From: Pseudomonas fragi
GTDB taxonomy: Bacteria > Pseudomonadota > Gammaproteobacteria > Pseudomonadales > Pseudomonadaceae
DNA: 64,000 nucleotides
Direction: 5' to 3'
Assembly (NCBI RefSeq): GCF_002269505.1
Contig: NZ_NQKQ01000019.1
Location: 27,992-91,991, forward strand
In this document: piece by piece, positions 54,139-62,414 of the stretch
How positions within the stretch are numbered: the stretch's first letter is position 1
Layout of the letters: each line of letters begins with the position of its first letter
The notes under the pieces: model-generated
The model's input: the letters and a program-made list of their open reading frames with translations, nothing else
Databases searched by the model: none
Told to the model about the DNA's origin: nothing
Position numbers and translations under genes: made by a program

Positions 54139-57051
54139 ATGACCAATGTGCATCATCACACGCCGTCACTGACGGCGGTTGACCCCAGGGGTTTGAGCGT
54201 ACGCAGGGTGCAATACCACCGCCTGACTGCACAGCAGTCCCCCCAGGCGCGCATTCACGAAACTGTCTTTGGAGCCACCGGTTTTGTGCTCAGGCAGTGG
54301 GATCCGCGGTTACGGGCATTGCGCAGTCATTCGCCCACTGTCGCGGCCAATCAACGCCAGATTTCCAGTCTTTCAGGGCTGGCATTGCGCACCGACAGCG
54401 TCGATAGCGGTTGGCAAATTACCCTGTTCGACGTTGCGCAACAGATGCGCAAAACCTGGAACGGGCGCGGGCATCACCAGCGTTTTGACTACGATGCCCA
54501 ATCCAGGCTCATGGCCGTTCATGAACAGCACCGTGATGAGCCCCAGGCCCGTTGCCTTGAGCGTTTTACCTACGGGGCGGTCGATGCGGCGCACAGGACG
54601 CGGAACCGATGCGGTCGTCTGGTCCGCCATGATGACCCGGCAGGCAGCGTCATCAACGAGCATTACGGATTAACAGGCGATGTATGCAGTCAGTCGCGGC
54701 GTTTCTGTCTGGCCCCTGAAGCGCTCGACTGGCCTGAGTCACAAGCGCTGCGCGAGCGACAGCTGGAAGCTCAGCATTACCTGACGGCCTGGCATTACAA
54801 CGCGCTGGGTCAATTATTCGGGCTGCGTGATGCCAAGGGGAGCCGACAGCGCTTCGAGTACAACGTTGCAGGGGAGCAGGTACGTGTTGACCTGCTTACG
54901 GCAGGTAGCAAGTCAAAACTGTTGGTGGATGAGCAGGTCTACAACGCCGCCGGGCAAGTGACGAGCGAGCGGGCGGGCAACGGTGTTGTCACCCGGGCTA
55001 CGTACTCAGACGATGATGGCCACCTGCGGCGGTTGCAGGCCTGTCGCGGTGGGGCACGAGGTAGAGTCCTGCAGGATCTGGCTTACACCTACGATCGAGT
55101 GGGCAATATGACGCGTGTGGTGGATGGCGCTCAACCGACCACCTGGGCCAGCAACTCGATCATCGAAGCATCGAGCGTCTTTACTTACGACACGCTCTAT
55201 CAACTGGTCAAAGCCACCGGGCGAGAAAATGCGCGTCACTCCGGTGGTGCCAATGCCCCTGCAGCGGTGCTCTTCGACACGACGGACACGCAGCTATGGC
55301 GTAACTATACGCGGCACTATCAGTACGATGCTGGCGCCAACCTGGTACAGATGCAACACCTGCCCTCTGCCGGCCAGGGCTATACCCAGCGCATGTCCGT
55401 GTCAGAAACCAGTAACCGCAGCCAGTTGGCTGAGCCCGGCTCCCTGCTGGCTTCAGGCGAGGGATTTGATGCCTGTGGCAATCAACTGGCGTTGGTGCGT
55501 GGCCAGGCCCTTGAGTGGAATGTGCGCAATCAACTGTTGCGGGTCACCAGCGTGCAGCGCACCAGCGGTGCGAATGATGAAGAAGTCTACGTCTACGACG
55601 GTCAGGGGCAACGGGCGCTTAAACGTCGAACGACCCGGGCCGCAAACCTCACGCACCTGCATGAAGTACGTTATTTGCCGGGGCTGGAACTGCGCTTCAA
55701 TCGGGCCACGGGAGAGCGCTCAAGTGTGTTGACCCTGCAAGCTGGCCGCACCGGGGTCCGTTTACTGGCTTGGGAGCAGGGGTTACCCGATGGGGTTGAG
55801 GATGAGCATGTGCGCTTCAGCCTTTGCGATCACCTGGGCAGCGGCACACTGGAGCTTGATGAGCGCGCGGTACTGCTCAGCCAGGAGGGTTTTTACCCGT
55901 TCGGGGCGACCGCATGGTGGGCGGCGAAAAGCGCGCTTGAAGCCACGTTCAAGACCCTGCGTTATTCGGGCAAGGAGCGCGATGCATCCGGACTCTACTA
56001 TTACGGTGTGCGTTATTACGCGGCCTGGCTGCAACGCTGGGTCAGTGCAGACCCGGCAGGGGCCATCGACGGCTTGAATGTTTATGCCATGGTCGGTAAT
56101 AACCCGATAAATCGCATAGACCCTGATGGGCGGGAAGACGATTTGCCCAGAACCTATCGGGTCGTTGCCGGGCTAAGTCTGATCGTCATTTTTGCCGCGC
56201 TTGGCTATGCCCTGGGCTGGCTGTTTAATGCCGCTCAAGCTGTTGCAGGATTGGGGGCAGTGGCAGGCTCGGTACTGTTTACAGTGAACCGGCTGCAGGA
56301 CTTGGCCGAGGGGCAACGGCCAACGCCAGGCATCACGGATGCGCAGGGATATGAGCTGGCTGAAGGCGTTACGGAAAAAGCCCTGGAGTTTGCCCGGAAC
56401 ATGGCGCTGAGCCCTGATGAAACAGTCAAGCTGGTCAACTTTTTTTACAGCCAGCACAGTCAGGTTCTGCAGACTACAGGTGTGGCGTTGGCGGTTTACC
56501 CCACTGTACGGGGCGACATATACGGATATGTCGTGGACGTCGGGTCTCGGGAGCGTTTGCGCGCTGTAGTTGCAACAGGGCAGCCACCCACCCGTGAGTT
56601 GAGGCATCTTGGTGTTCGCAGCCTGCTGCTTCGCGCCCATCATGAACCACAGGCTCCAGAACCTTCGGGCGTTACGGGAACGCCCGAGGCTACGCCCATG
56701 ACCCGATTGCCCGGCAAAAGCACGGCCCCAAAAAAGCAGCGCATACAAAGCGCCAGGCCGGTGGCCGCTGCGCTCCCTCCAGCCCGCTCGCCAACTGCGA
56801 TCACTATTGATAATCCTGAACAAGTGGAGGCTCAGTTTTCGGGCCGTAACCGTATCAGTGTTGCCCTGACCTTGAGTCATTTGCGCGAGGGGCGTTCAAC
56901 GGCGGTCAACTGGCACGCCCACAGCGATCAATTAATGTCCGCTGACCTTTTTGGTTTTAACGGCAGCCGCAGGCGAGGCGCCTGGCGACTGATGTTCAGG
57001 GATACGGGGAGCGCTGTTTACCGCGTTGTGGGGGTACGTAATCCGCACTGA
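54139..57051 (+). CDS. TccC-type RHS-repeat protein, orphan toxin-complex component
   Basis: The 970-residue protein begins with the TccC-like MTNVHHHTPSLTAVDPRGLSV and carries YD repeats (RFDYDAQSRLMAVHEQ, TYSDDDGHLRRLQACRGG). The RHS-associated core (about 607-666) is RYSGKERDASGLYYYGVRYY to NPINRIDPDGRED, after which autoproteolysis releases the C-terminal part in the family. The last ~300 residues start with a hydrophobic stretch (about 673-717) and end with a basic segment (GSRRRGAWRLMFRDTG). This tail has no recognised toxin domain. TcC proteins form the cocoon with TcB and inject toxin through TcA, but no tcA/tcB is in the window. Confidence 0.88.
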   Translation: MTNVHHHTPSLTAVDPRGLSVRRVQYHRLTAQQSPQARIHETVFGATGFVLRQWDPRLRALRSHSPTVAANQRQISSLSGLALRTDSVDSGWQITLFDVAQQMRKTWNGRGHHQRFDYDAQSRLMAVHEQHRDEPQARCLERFTYGAVDAAHRTRNRCGRLVRHDDPAGSVINEHYGLTGDVCSQSRRFCLAPEALDWPESQALRERQLEAQHYLTAWHYNALGQLFGLRDAKGSRQRFEYNVAGEQVRVDLLTAGSKSKLLVDEQVYNAAGQVTSERAGNGVVTRATYSDDDGHLRRLQACRGGARGRVLQDLAYTYDRVGNMTRVVDGAQPTTWASNSIIEASSVFTYDTLYQLVKATGRENARHSGGANAPAAVLFDTTDTQLWRNYTRHYQYDAGANLVQMQHLPSAGQGYTQRMSVSETSNRSQLAEPGSLLASGEGFDACGNQLALVRGQALEWNVRNQLLRVTSVQRTSGANDEEVYVYDGQGQRALKRRTTRAANLTHLHEVRYLPGLELRFNRATGERSSVLTLQAGRTGVRLLAWEQGLPDGVEDEHVRFSLCDHLGSGTLELDERAVLLSQEGFYPFGATAWWAAKSALEATFKTLRYSGKERDASGLYYYGVRYYAAWLQRWVSADPAGAIDGLNVYAMVGNNPINRIDPDGREDDLPRTYRVVAGLSLIVIFAALGYALGWLFNAAQAVAGLGAVAGSVLFTVNRLQDLAEGQRPTPGITDAQGYELAEGVTEKALEFARNMALSPDETVKLVNFFYSQHSQVLQTTGVALAVYPTVRGDIYGYVVDVGSRERLRAVVATGQPPTRELRHLGVRSLLLRAHHEPQAPEPSGVTGTPEATPMTRLPGKSTAPKKQRIQSARPVAAALPPARSPTAITIDNPEQVEAQFSGRNRISVALTLSHLREGRSTAVNWHAHSDQLMSADLFGFNGSRRRGAWRLMFRDTGSAVYRVVGVRNPH

Positions 57052-57109
57052 GGCAGATGCAATTGTGAACGGGTGCTGCTTTCGCCGGCAGCGGGGCTGG
57101 CCAGTCGGT

Positions 57110-57892
57110 TTAATGAATCCCTTTGAGGCAGTACCGGCTTGGCACTTCGCCCAGTACCCGGCGAAAAACGCTGGTGAAAGCGCTCGGGCTGCTGTAGCCC
57201 AGATCGGTCGCCACTTGCGTAACTGCCTCGCCGTGCCCCAAGCGCACCACCGCTGCCAACAGGCAGGCTTGCTGGCGCCATTCCACAAAACTGATGCCGG
57301 TTTGCTGGCGAAACAGGCGGGTAAAGGTCCGGCGGCTCATGCCAACCTGCCGGGCCATGTCATCAATCCCGATATCCAGTGACGGCAGCTCCAGCAGCGT
57401 GCGGCAGGCAAGGGCCAGCCTGGGCTCAGCCGGTAGCGGCGCATTGAGCGAAAGGGCTGGCATGTCGGCTATTTCATGGAGCAGCAAATTCATCAGCAGC
57501 CCCTCTCTGCGGGTTTCGTCATAAAGCGCCGGAATATCCCGGGCCTGGATCAGCAGCTGGTGCAGCAGGGGCGATATGCCGAACACCTGACACTGTGCAG
57601 GCAGGCCAAGCCGGGCAGAAGCGGGCCCGCGTATATAGGTGTTCAGCATGGTGACCGGGCCGTTCATGCTCATCTCGTGGGGCACCCCTGCCGGTACCCA
57701 GATGGCCCGTTGCGGCGGTACCACCCAGTTGCCCTGGTCGGTATACACCGTGATCACACCGCAGGCGGCATAGGCAAACTGCCCGCGGTTATGCCTGTGC
57801 AGGGCAAAGTGCTGCCCGTCGGCATAGTCAATGGCCGTGACGACAGCGTCGCGGGGGATATTTTCGCAGGTGTCGGATTCAATTTTGCGCAT
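57110..57892 (-). CDS. AraC-family transcriptional regulator with cupin sensor
   Basis: The 260-residue protein has an N-terminal cupin (about 20-110: HFALHRHNRGQFAYAACG and RAIWVPAGVPHEM) and a C-terminal pair of HTH motifs: DDMARQVGMSRRTFTRLFRQQ and TQVATDLGYSSPSAFTSVFRR, the standard AraC arrangement. It is divergent from the EamA exporter, starting 118 bases away, so it is a likely regulator of that gene. It is convergent with the TccC-like gene. Ligand unknown. Confidence 0.9.
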   Translation of the reverse strand: MRKIESDTCENIPRDAVVTAIDYADGQHFALHRHNRGQFAYAACGVITVYTDQGNWVVPPQRAIWVPAGVPHEMSMNGPVTMLNTYIRGPASARLGLPAQCQVFGISPLLHQLLIQARDIPALYDETRREGLLMNLLLHEIADMPALSLNAPLPAEPRLALACRTLLELPSLDIGIDDMARQVGMSRRTFTRLFRQQTGISFVEWRQQACLLAAVVRLGHGEAVTQVATDLGYSSPSAFTSVFRRVLGEVPSRYCLKGIH

Positions 57893-58010
57893 GGCCCGAA
57901 TTTAATGATCTATGACCTGATAGTGCAAGCGGGCCGATGCTGCAAATGTGCATAGTGGCACTTTGGGTGGTGCATGACGCCGCCCGCCTTGCCACTGGAA
58001 GCACAACCCT

Positions 58011-58946
58011 ATGCAAAAGAAACATTTGCTCCTTGCCGTGCTGGTGACGGCCGTTTGGGGGCTTAACTTTCCCATCACCAAACTGGGTCTGGCAGCTATT
58101 GATCCGCTGTTGCTCACGGCGCTGCGTTTTACCCTTGCGGCTTTGCCGTGGGTGTTTTTCGTCAAACGCCCGCCGATTGCCATCAAGTGGCTGGCCGCTT
58201 ATGGCCTGATTTTTGGGGTGGCCATGTGGGCCCTGATCAATCTGGGTATTGAATGGGGCGTGCCGCCAGGAACCGCCGCGTTGCTGATCCAGTTCAGCGC
58301 TTTTTTCACCATGGGCTGGGGGGTATTGCTGTTTCGCGAGCATCTGGGCTTCGGCCAGATCCTGGGGATGGGGCTGGCGCTGTTGGGGCTGATCAGCATT
58401 ATTGCTGCCAGCCCCGGCCGGGGCACGACCCTGGGTTATGGCCTGTTGCTGATCAGTGCGTTGAGCTGGAGTGTCGGCAACGTCATTATCAAACAGTCGA
58501 AAGTCCGGGAGATGTTCGCCTTTGTGGTGTGGGCCAGTGTGTTTGCGCCGCTGCCGCTGTTGGCGCTTACCTGGCTTGCCCACGGATCTGCGCCTTTTAC
58601 CGCTTTAGTCAGCCGCTTTGAGTGGGTGGCGTTGTTTTCCCTGTTGTTTCAGGTCTATGCGGCGACGCATTTCTGTTACTGGGGCTGGAATCTGTTGCTG
58701 CGCGAGTACCCGGTGTCCAGGGTGGCACCGCTGTCCCTGCTGATTCCGGTTTTCGGGATCGCAGGTTCGATGCTGATGCTGGGGCACAAGGTTGGGTTCA
58801 ACGAAGGGCTTGCGATTGTGCTGATCTTGTCGGCGCTGGCGGTGGGGTTTGTAAAAGGGCCGGGGCTTAGTCCGAGATTTCAGTTACCGGGATGGCCTGG
58901 TCGTCAGAAGTCTGCGCGGCGCTTTTCTTCTCTCGACGATCGTTGA
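58011..58946 (+). CDS. EamA/DMT-family exporter
   Basis: The 311-residue inner-membrane protein has about ten helices in two EamA repeats. AVLVTAVWGLNFPITKLGL at the start and LLLISALSWSVGNVIIKQSK in the second repeat are family hallmarks. Members export amino acids, including O-acetylserine and cysteine, or other metabolites. The 3' end runs 80 bases over the end of the Rrf2 gene on the other strand, with a basic tail after about residue 280 that is not typical, so the last ~25 residues may be an unselected extension. A divergent AraC gene lies upstream. Confidence 0.86.
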   Translation: MQKKHLLLAVLVTAVWGLNFPITKLGLAAIDPLLLTALRFTLAALPWVFFVKRPPIAIKWLAAYGLIFGVAMWALINLGIEWGVPPGTAALLIQFSAFFTMGWGVLLFREHLGFGQILGMGLALLGLISIIAASPGRGTTLGYGLLLISALSWSVGNVIIKQSKVREMFAFVVWASVFAPLPLLALTWLAHGSAPFTALVSRFEWVALFSLLFQVYAATHFCYWGWNLLLREYPVSRVAPLSLLIPVFGIAGSMLMLGHKVGFNEGLAIVLILSALAVGFVKGPGLSPRFQLPGWPGRQKSARRFSSLDDR

Positions 58947-59430
58947 TCCATTTGCCGACCTGTGCCGGGAACTCGGCGGGAGATTTTCGGCCGACCTTTC
59001 GGGCAAGATCAAGAATGGTTTGTTGGGCCAGGGCCTCTTCCATGCGCTTTTGTGCCGTCATCATCGCTGCGTGAACCGAACAGTGGCCGTCCAGCGCCCA
59101 GGCAGGCGGCGAGCCTTCGAAGAGTGCGCAGCGGCCACGAATTTCCCGGCAATCGAAAATAAGCTTCTGGCCGTCGATAGCGTTGACGATATCGAGAATG
59201 CTGATTTCGTCAGCAGGCCTGGCCAGCTTGAACCCGCCGCGTACGCCCTCTGTTGCGGCGACCAGTTTGGCCTTGGCCAGCTTGGTGAAAATCTTTGCCA
59301 GGTAGTCCTGAGGCACGCCTTGCAACTCTGCAAGATCACGCACGCTCGCCTCACGGCTTTCGCCGCCATCGCCTACCAAAAAAAGCAGGCAGTGAATGCC
59401 GTACTCAACGCCCGCGCTGTAAAGAGACAT
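58867..59430 (-). CDS. Rrf2-family transcriptional regulator, probable Fe-S sensor
   Basis: The 187-residue protein was started at MSLYSAGVEYG, preceded by ggag six bases upstream. The HTH is in about 24-75 (ASVRDLAELQGVPQDYLAKI and VRGGFKLARPADEI). Three cysteines, C94, C101 and C117, in FDCREIRGRCALFEG and LDGHCSVHA give the spacing CX6CX15C, usable to hold an iron-sulfur cluster; this spacing differs from IscR and typical NsrR. It is divergent from the NADH-dehydrogenase-like gene. The two palindromes at 59440 and 59547 are its probable operators. It overlaps the EamA gene by 80 bases at its 3' end. Confidence 0.88.
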   Translation of the reverse strand: MSLYSAGVEYGIHCLLFLVGDGGESREASVRDLAELQGVPQDYLAKIFTKLAKAKLVAATEGVRGGFKLARPADEISILDIVNAIDGQKLIFDCREIRGRCALFEGSPPAWALDGHCSVHAAMMTAQKRMEEALAQQTILDLARKVGRKSPAEFPAQVGKWINDRREKKSAAQTSDDQAIPVTEISD

Positions 59431-59439
59431 CAAAATCTC

Positions 59440-59454
59440 CGACTGAATTAGTCG
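59440..59454. promoter_or_regulatory. Rrf2 operator candidate 1
   Basis: CGACTGAATTAGTCG is a 15-bp perfect palindrome of the form CGACT-N5-AGTCG. It sits 10 bases upstream of the Rrf2 start codon, suitable for autorepression. Confidence 0.65.
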
Positions 59455-59546
59455 CATATTTTAGCAGTGATCAGTCAGGCGAGCAACGCTCCTTGGGCGT
59501 GACAGCAGTGGCATGGACCACAAATAAAGATTGCTCTCTGTAACTA

Positions 59547-59561
59547 CGACTAATATAGTCG
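59547..59561. promoter_or_regulatory. Rrf2 operator candidate 2
   Basis: CGACTAATATAGTCG matches candidate 1 in both half-sites and length. It lies 72 bases before the flavoprotein start, near its expected promoter, with 107 bases between the two sites' starts (about ten helical turns). Confidence 0.65.
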
Positions 59562-59632
59562 CCGTTATTGAGGTTCGGTGGTGATCGTCATTCGGGGTTG
59601 CTTTGCTCGGGCTTCTCATCAGGGGATAAAAA

Positions 59633-60835
59633 ATGAAACAGCAGATTCTGATTATTGGCGCAGGCTTCGGTGGCATGTGGACCGCTTTGAGTGCAACGCG
59701 GCTGTTCGACATTCATGGCCACAACGAAGTCGAAGTGACCGTGCTGGCCCCTCAGGCCGAGCTGCGCATACGCCCGCGTTTTTACGAGCCGGACGCGCAC
59801 CAGCTGTTCGCACCGATTGGCGAACTGCTCGACGCGGTAGGTGTCACCTTTATCAAGGGCGCTGCAGAGACCATCGACGTGCAGCAAAAACAGGTCGTTT
59901 ACACCGATGCTGCAGGCGCCAGACAAATTCGTCCCTACGACAAACTGGTCTTGGCCTCTGGCAGCGGGCTGGCGCTGCCTGACACCCAAGGTGTGGCGCA
60001 ATACGCCTTCGACGTGGACCAGATCGAGCAAGCCATACGCCTGGAAAACCACCTCAAATCCCTGGCAGATCTGCCAGCGAGCCGTGGCCGCAACACCGTG
60101 GTCGTGGCGGGCGGTGGCTTCACCGGCATTGAAACGGCAACCGAAATGCCGGCCCGCCTGCGCGCCATACTGGGCGAGCATGCAGATATGGAAGTGATCA
60201 TCGTTGACCGGGGTGAAAAAATCGGGGCTTCACTGGGCGCCGACATCAGCCAGTCGATTGCCGAAGCCAGTGATGATCTGGGAGTGACCTGGCGCTTGAA
60301 ATCGTCTGTGGTAGCCGTCGATAAGCAAGGCGTAACCCTGGGTGATGGTCAACGAATCGAAGCGAAAACTGTGATCTGGACCACCGGTGTACGGGCCAGC
60401 TCGCTGACGGCGCAAATCCCTGGGGAGCGCGATGGGCTTGGGCGTCTGCATGTAGACGCGCATCTGCAAGTCATAGGCCAGCAAGATATCTTCGCCACCG
60501 GCGACGTGGCTTATGCCGCCACGGATGACCTGGGCAACCATGCCCTGATGACCTGCCAGCACGCCATCGTATTGGGGCGCCACGCGGGCAATAACGTAGC
60601 CGCGCAGATGCTGGGTGTAGCCCCGGTTGCCTACAGCCAGCCCAAGTACGTCACCTGCCTGGACCTGGGTGGCTGGGGAGCGGTCTACACCGAAGGCTGG
60701 GATCGCCAGGTCAAGTTGACCCGCCAGGAAGGCAAGTCGCTGAAAACACAGATCAATACGGTATGGATCTACCCGCCGGCTGCCAACCGAGAGGTGGCCT
60801 GGGCTGCAGCGGATCCATTGATTCCGATTGCCTGA
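59633..60835 (+). CDS. NAD(P)/FAD-dependent oxidoreductase, type II NADH dehydrogenase-like
   Basis: The 400-residue protein starts after aggggataaaaa. ILIIGAGFGGMWTALSA (about 5-21) is the FAD-binding Rossmann motif; NTVVVAGGGFTGIETA (about 154-169) is the second, NAD(P)H, motif; and GRLHVDAHLQVIGQQDIFATGDVA holds the C-terminal FAD contact. No cysteine pair for disulfide work is present in the expected place, so a quinone or small-molecule oxidoreductase is likely. The C-terminal ~60 residues are hydrophobic enough for peripheral membrane contact. The upstream palindrome points to control by the Rrf2 regulator. Confidence 0.87.
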   Translation: MKQQILIIGAGFGGMWTALSATRLFDIHGHNEVEVTVLAPQAELRIRPRFYEPDAHQLFAPIGELLDAVGVTFIKGAAETIDVQQKQVVYTDAAGARQIRPYDKLVLASGSGLALPDTQGVAQYAFDVDQIEQAIRLENHLKSLADLPASRGRNTVVVAGGGFTGIETATEMPARLRAILGEHADMEVIIVDRGEKIGASLGADISQSIAEASDDLGVTWRLKSSVVAVDKQGVTLGDGQRIEAKTVIWTTGVRASSLTAQIPGERDGLGRLHVDAHLQVIGQQDIFATGDVAYAATDDLGNHALMTCQHAIVLGRHAGNNVAAQMLGVAPVAYSQPKYVTCLDLGGWGAVYTEGWDRQVKLTRQEGKSLKTQINTVWIYPPAANREVAWAAADPLIPIA

Positions 60836-60848
60836 AATATCAGGGCGC

Positions 60849-61307
60849 TTAACCCTGCGCGCTTTCAGTGGCCGGGCGCAGGACATCGCGGCATCCCAGC
60901 TCGTGACTGATATCCATACGCCGATGGGCAATACGCCAGCCGTCTGGTGTTGACACCCAACGATCCTGATATTCGGCCAGCGATTCATAGGTCAAGCCTT
61001 GCATACTGCCGGCGCCGCGATGGGCGGCGCGCACATACACGCGGCTCACGATTGTTGAATCGCTGGACTCGACCAACAGATTGCCGAGCAAGTGCTGCGA
61101 AGGCCCGCAGCCATCCAGATGCACACGAATCATGGCCACAATCGGCCCGCGACCTTGAAGCTGATGCAGACCGCCATAGTCGGCAGTCGCCTCCTGGAGG
61201 AACACATCATCCATGGCTGACCAGTCGCGCTGATCGCAAGCCCGTGCATAGCGAGCAAGGACTGCATTGAGCTCGCGCTCAAGCAGCAATTGTTTGATAT
61301 CCATCAT
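60849..61307 (-). CDS. SnoaL/NTF2-like protein
   Basis: The 152-residue protein starts at ATGATG after aaaggggg; either ATG is possible. The alpha+beta barrel family is recognised from ELNAVLARYARACDQRDWSAM and EATADYGGLHQLQGRGPIVAM. Family members include dehydratases, isomerases and polyketide cyclases; the active-site residues needed to choose among these are not obvious. It is convergent with the flavoprotein, 14 bases apart. It has no other operon partner. Confidence 0.82.
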   Translation of the reverse strand: MMDIKQLLLERELNAVLARYARACDQRDWSAMDDVFLQEATADYGGLHQLQGRGPIVAMIRVHLDGCGPSQHLLGNLLVESSDSTIVSRVYVRAAHRGAGSMQGLTYESLAEYQDRWVSTPDGWRIAHRRMDISHELGCRDVLRPATESAQG

Positions 61308-61464
61308 GCCCCCTTTATTTCAGTCTGCCGGTTGGGTTGGCGCTGAGCTGATGCTCGGCCTGACTGGGGGAGGGGCTCATCGTCCGTTTAGACCATTTGT
61401 GGGGGATGTGGGGTGGGTATCGGCTTGATGTCACTGAAATCTGAGGTTTCACTGAATCCCAGGC

Positions 61465-61498
61465 ACAAAAAAAGACGTCCGAGGACGTCTTTTTTTGT
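61465..61498. terminator. Intrinsic terminator before the tRNA-like fragment
   Basis: The stem aaaaaaagacgtcc-gag-gacgtcttttttt, with A/T runs on both sides, is bidirectional. In Pseudomonas a terminator this close to ccaaat-type sequence often follows a tRNA gene on the minus strand. Confidence 0.9.
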
Positions 61499-61503
61499 GG
61501 ATT

Positions 61504-61526
61504 TGGTGGGCCGGGGTAATCTGAAC
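61504..61526 (-). other. tRNA-3'-end-like remnant, possible att site
   Basis: On the minus strand the stretch ends CCCCGGCCCACCA and begins with GTTCAGATT, resembling a T-arm plus acceptor end with CCA. The T-stem does not pair and the rest of a tRNA is absent, so this is not a functional gene. It directly precedes the terminator in the right order for a tRNA on the minus strand, and an island-type HTH/hsdM region lies to its right. It may be one end of an integration site. Confidence 0.35.
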
Positions 61527-62029
61527 TGGTAATGTAAGTTGCTGATATAGATAGTATATTTCTGTTAATAAATCTTCATGGAATACTGTTTGGAATACAG
61601 ATTTTTGATGCTGTTCCTTCAGGACGGTTTCGGGTGATGTGAGCGCGCCACCGATCAACGAGAAAAAGGCTCGTGGTGCCTACTAATAATCAAGGTGTAT
61701 CCCTGCTTCGAACTCACCGGTTAACGCAAGGAAGGGAGTTGCCTTAGTTTGGGCTGCTGAATGTGGGGCATCGCTTTAGCCTTTGGGGTGCTCGGGCGAT
61801 TCGTCGTCATGTGCATAAAGTGTGAACTACCACGCCAAAAATACGCTGCACAGCGACCCGTGCTTGCGCAGGTTTCAGCGGCTCGCGTGGCATGGTCGGT
61901 TACGGCTTCTTGGATAGGGGATAATCCACGAAGGCGCTTGCCGAATAGCGGCTGTAGCGGATCTCCTGCTTGGGCTCGATCTTCAGACAAGCCAAAAGCC
62001 GATAAAAAGTTAGTGTTGATTGAAAAATA

Positions 62030-62042
62030 TTAGTTTGACTAA
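62030..62042. promoter_or_regulatory. Palindrome upstream of the HTH gene
   Basis: TTAGT-TTG-ACTAA is a perfect dyad 76 bases before the HTH start; a related half-site TTAGTGTTGATT lies about 20 bases to its left. It may be an operator for the HTH protein. Confidence 0.4.
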
Positions 62043-62117
62043 CAAAATGTCACGCTAAGAAAAGCGTCGTGTTACTCTCAGGGTTTCACGAGAAGACAAA
62101 TTGCCAGGGGCACAGCC

Positions 62118-62321
62118 ATGATCCGCTGCCATCTCGCCCGCATGATGGGCGAGCACAAGATGCGTATTGCTGACGTAGCCAGAGAAACGGGGCTCAGCCG
62201 CGCCACGGTAACCCTGCTCTACAAAGAAACGGCGCAGAAAGTGGATCTGGAGGCCATTGAGAAGCTGTGCCTACTGTTTGAATGTCAAGTAGGCGACCTA
62301 CTTGAGCTGACACAAGCATAG
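62118..62321 (+). CDS. Small XRE/Cro-type HTH regulator
   Basis: The 67-residue product is almost entirely an HTH domain: RIADVARETGLSRATVTLLYKE near 16-37 and LEAIEKLCLLFECQVGDLLEL near 44-64. The ATG follows agggg. Such one-domain regulators often sit before type I restriction genes, possibly delaying expression of the restriction part. It is 93 bases upstream of hsdM. The palindrome at 62030 is a possible binding site. Confidence 0.82.
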   Translation: MIRCHLARMMGEHKMRIADVARETGLSRATVTLLYKETAQKVDLEAIEKLCLLFECQVGDLLELTQA

Positions 62322-62414
62322 GCAGCGCAGCTGCCGCGACTCCAGATCACACAGCCAGGCCCTTAACAACGCCCAGTAAACGACTGAAGCCCAGAAAATT
62401 AACAGGAAGAACGC

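Larger units (their letters stand above)
61308..62117. other. Long intergenic region at a probable island boundary
   Basis: These 810 bases have lower GC than the flanks. They hold a terminator (61465-61498), a tRNA-3'-end-like fragment (61504-61526), and a candidate operator at 62030-62042. Open frames near 61721-62033 exist on both strands but neither has a ribosome site, so they are not counted as genes; similar sequence may recur in Pseudomonas genomes (a recollection, not checked). Confidence 0.6.

Noticed and set aside
57893..58010. Possible small RNA between the AraC and EamA genes
   Set aside because: Only 118 bases long and it has no terminator-like hairpin.
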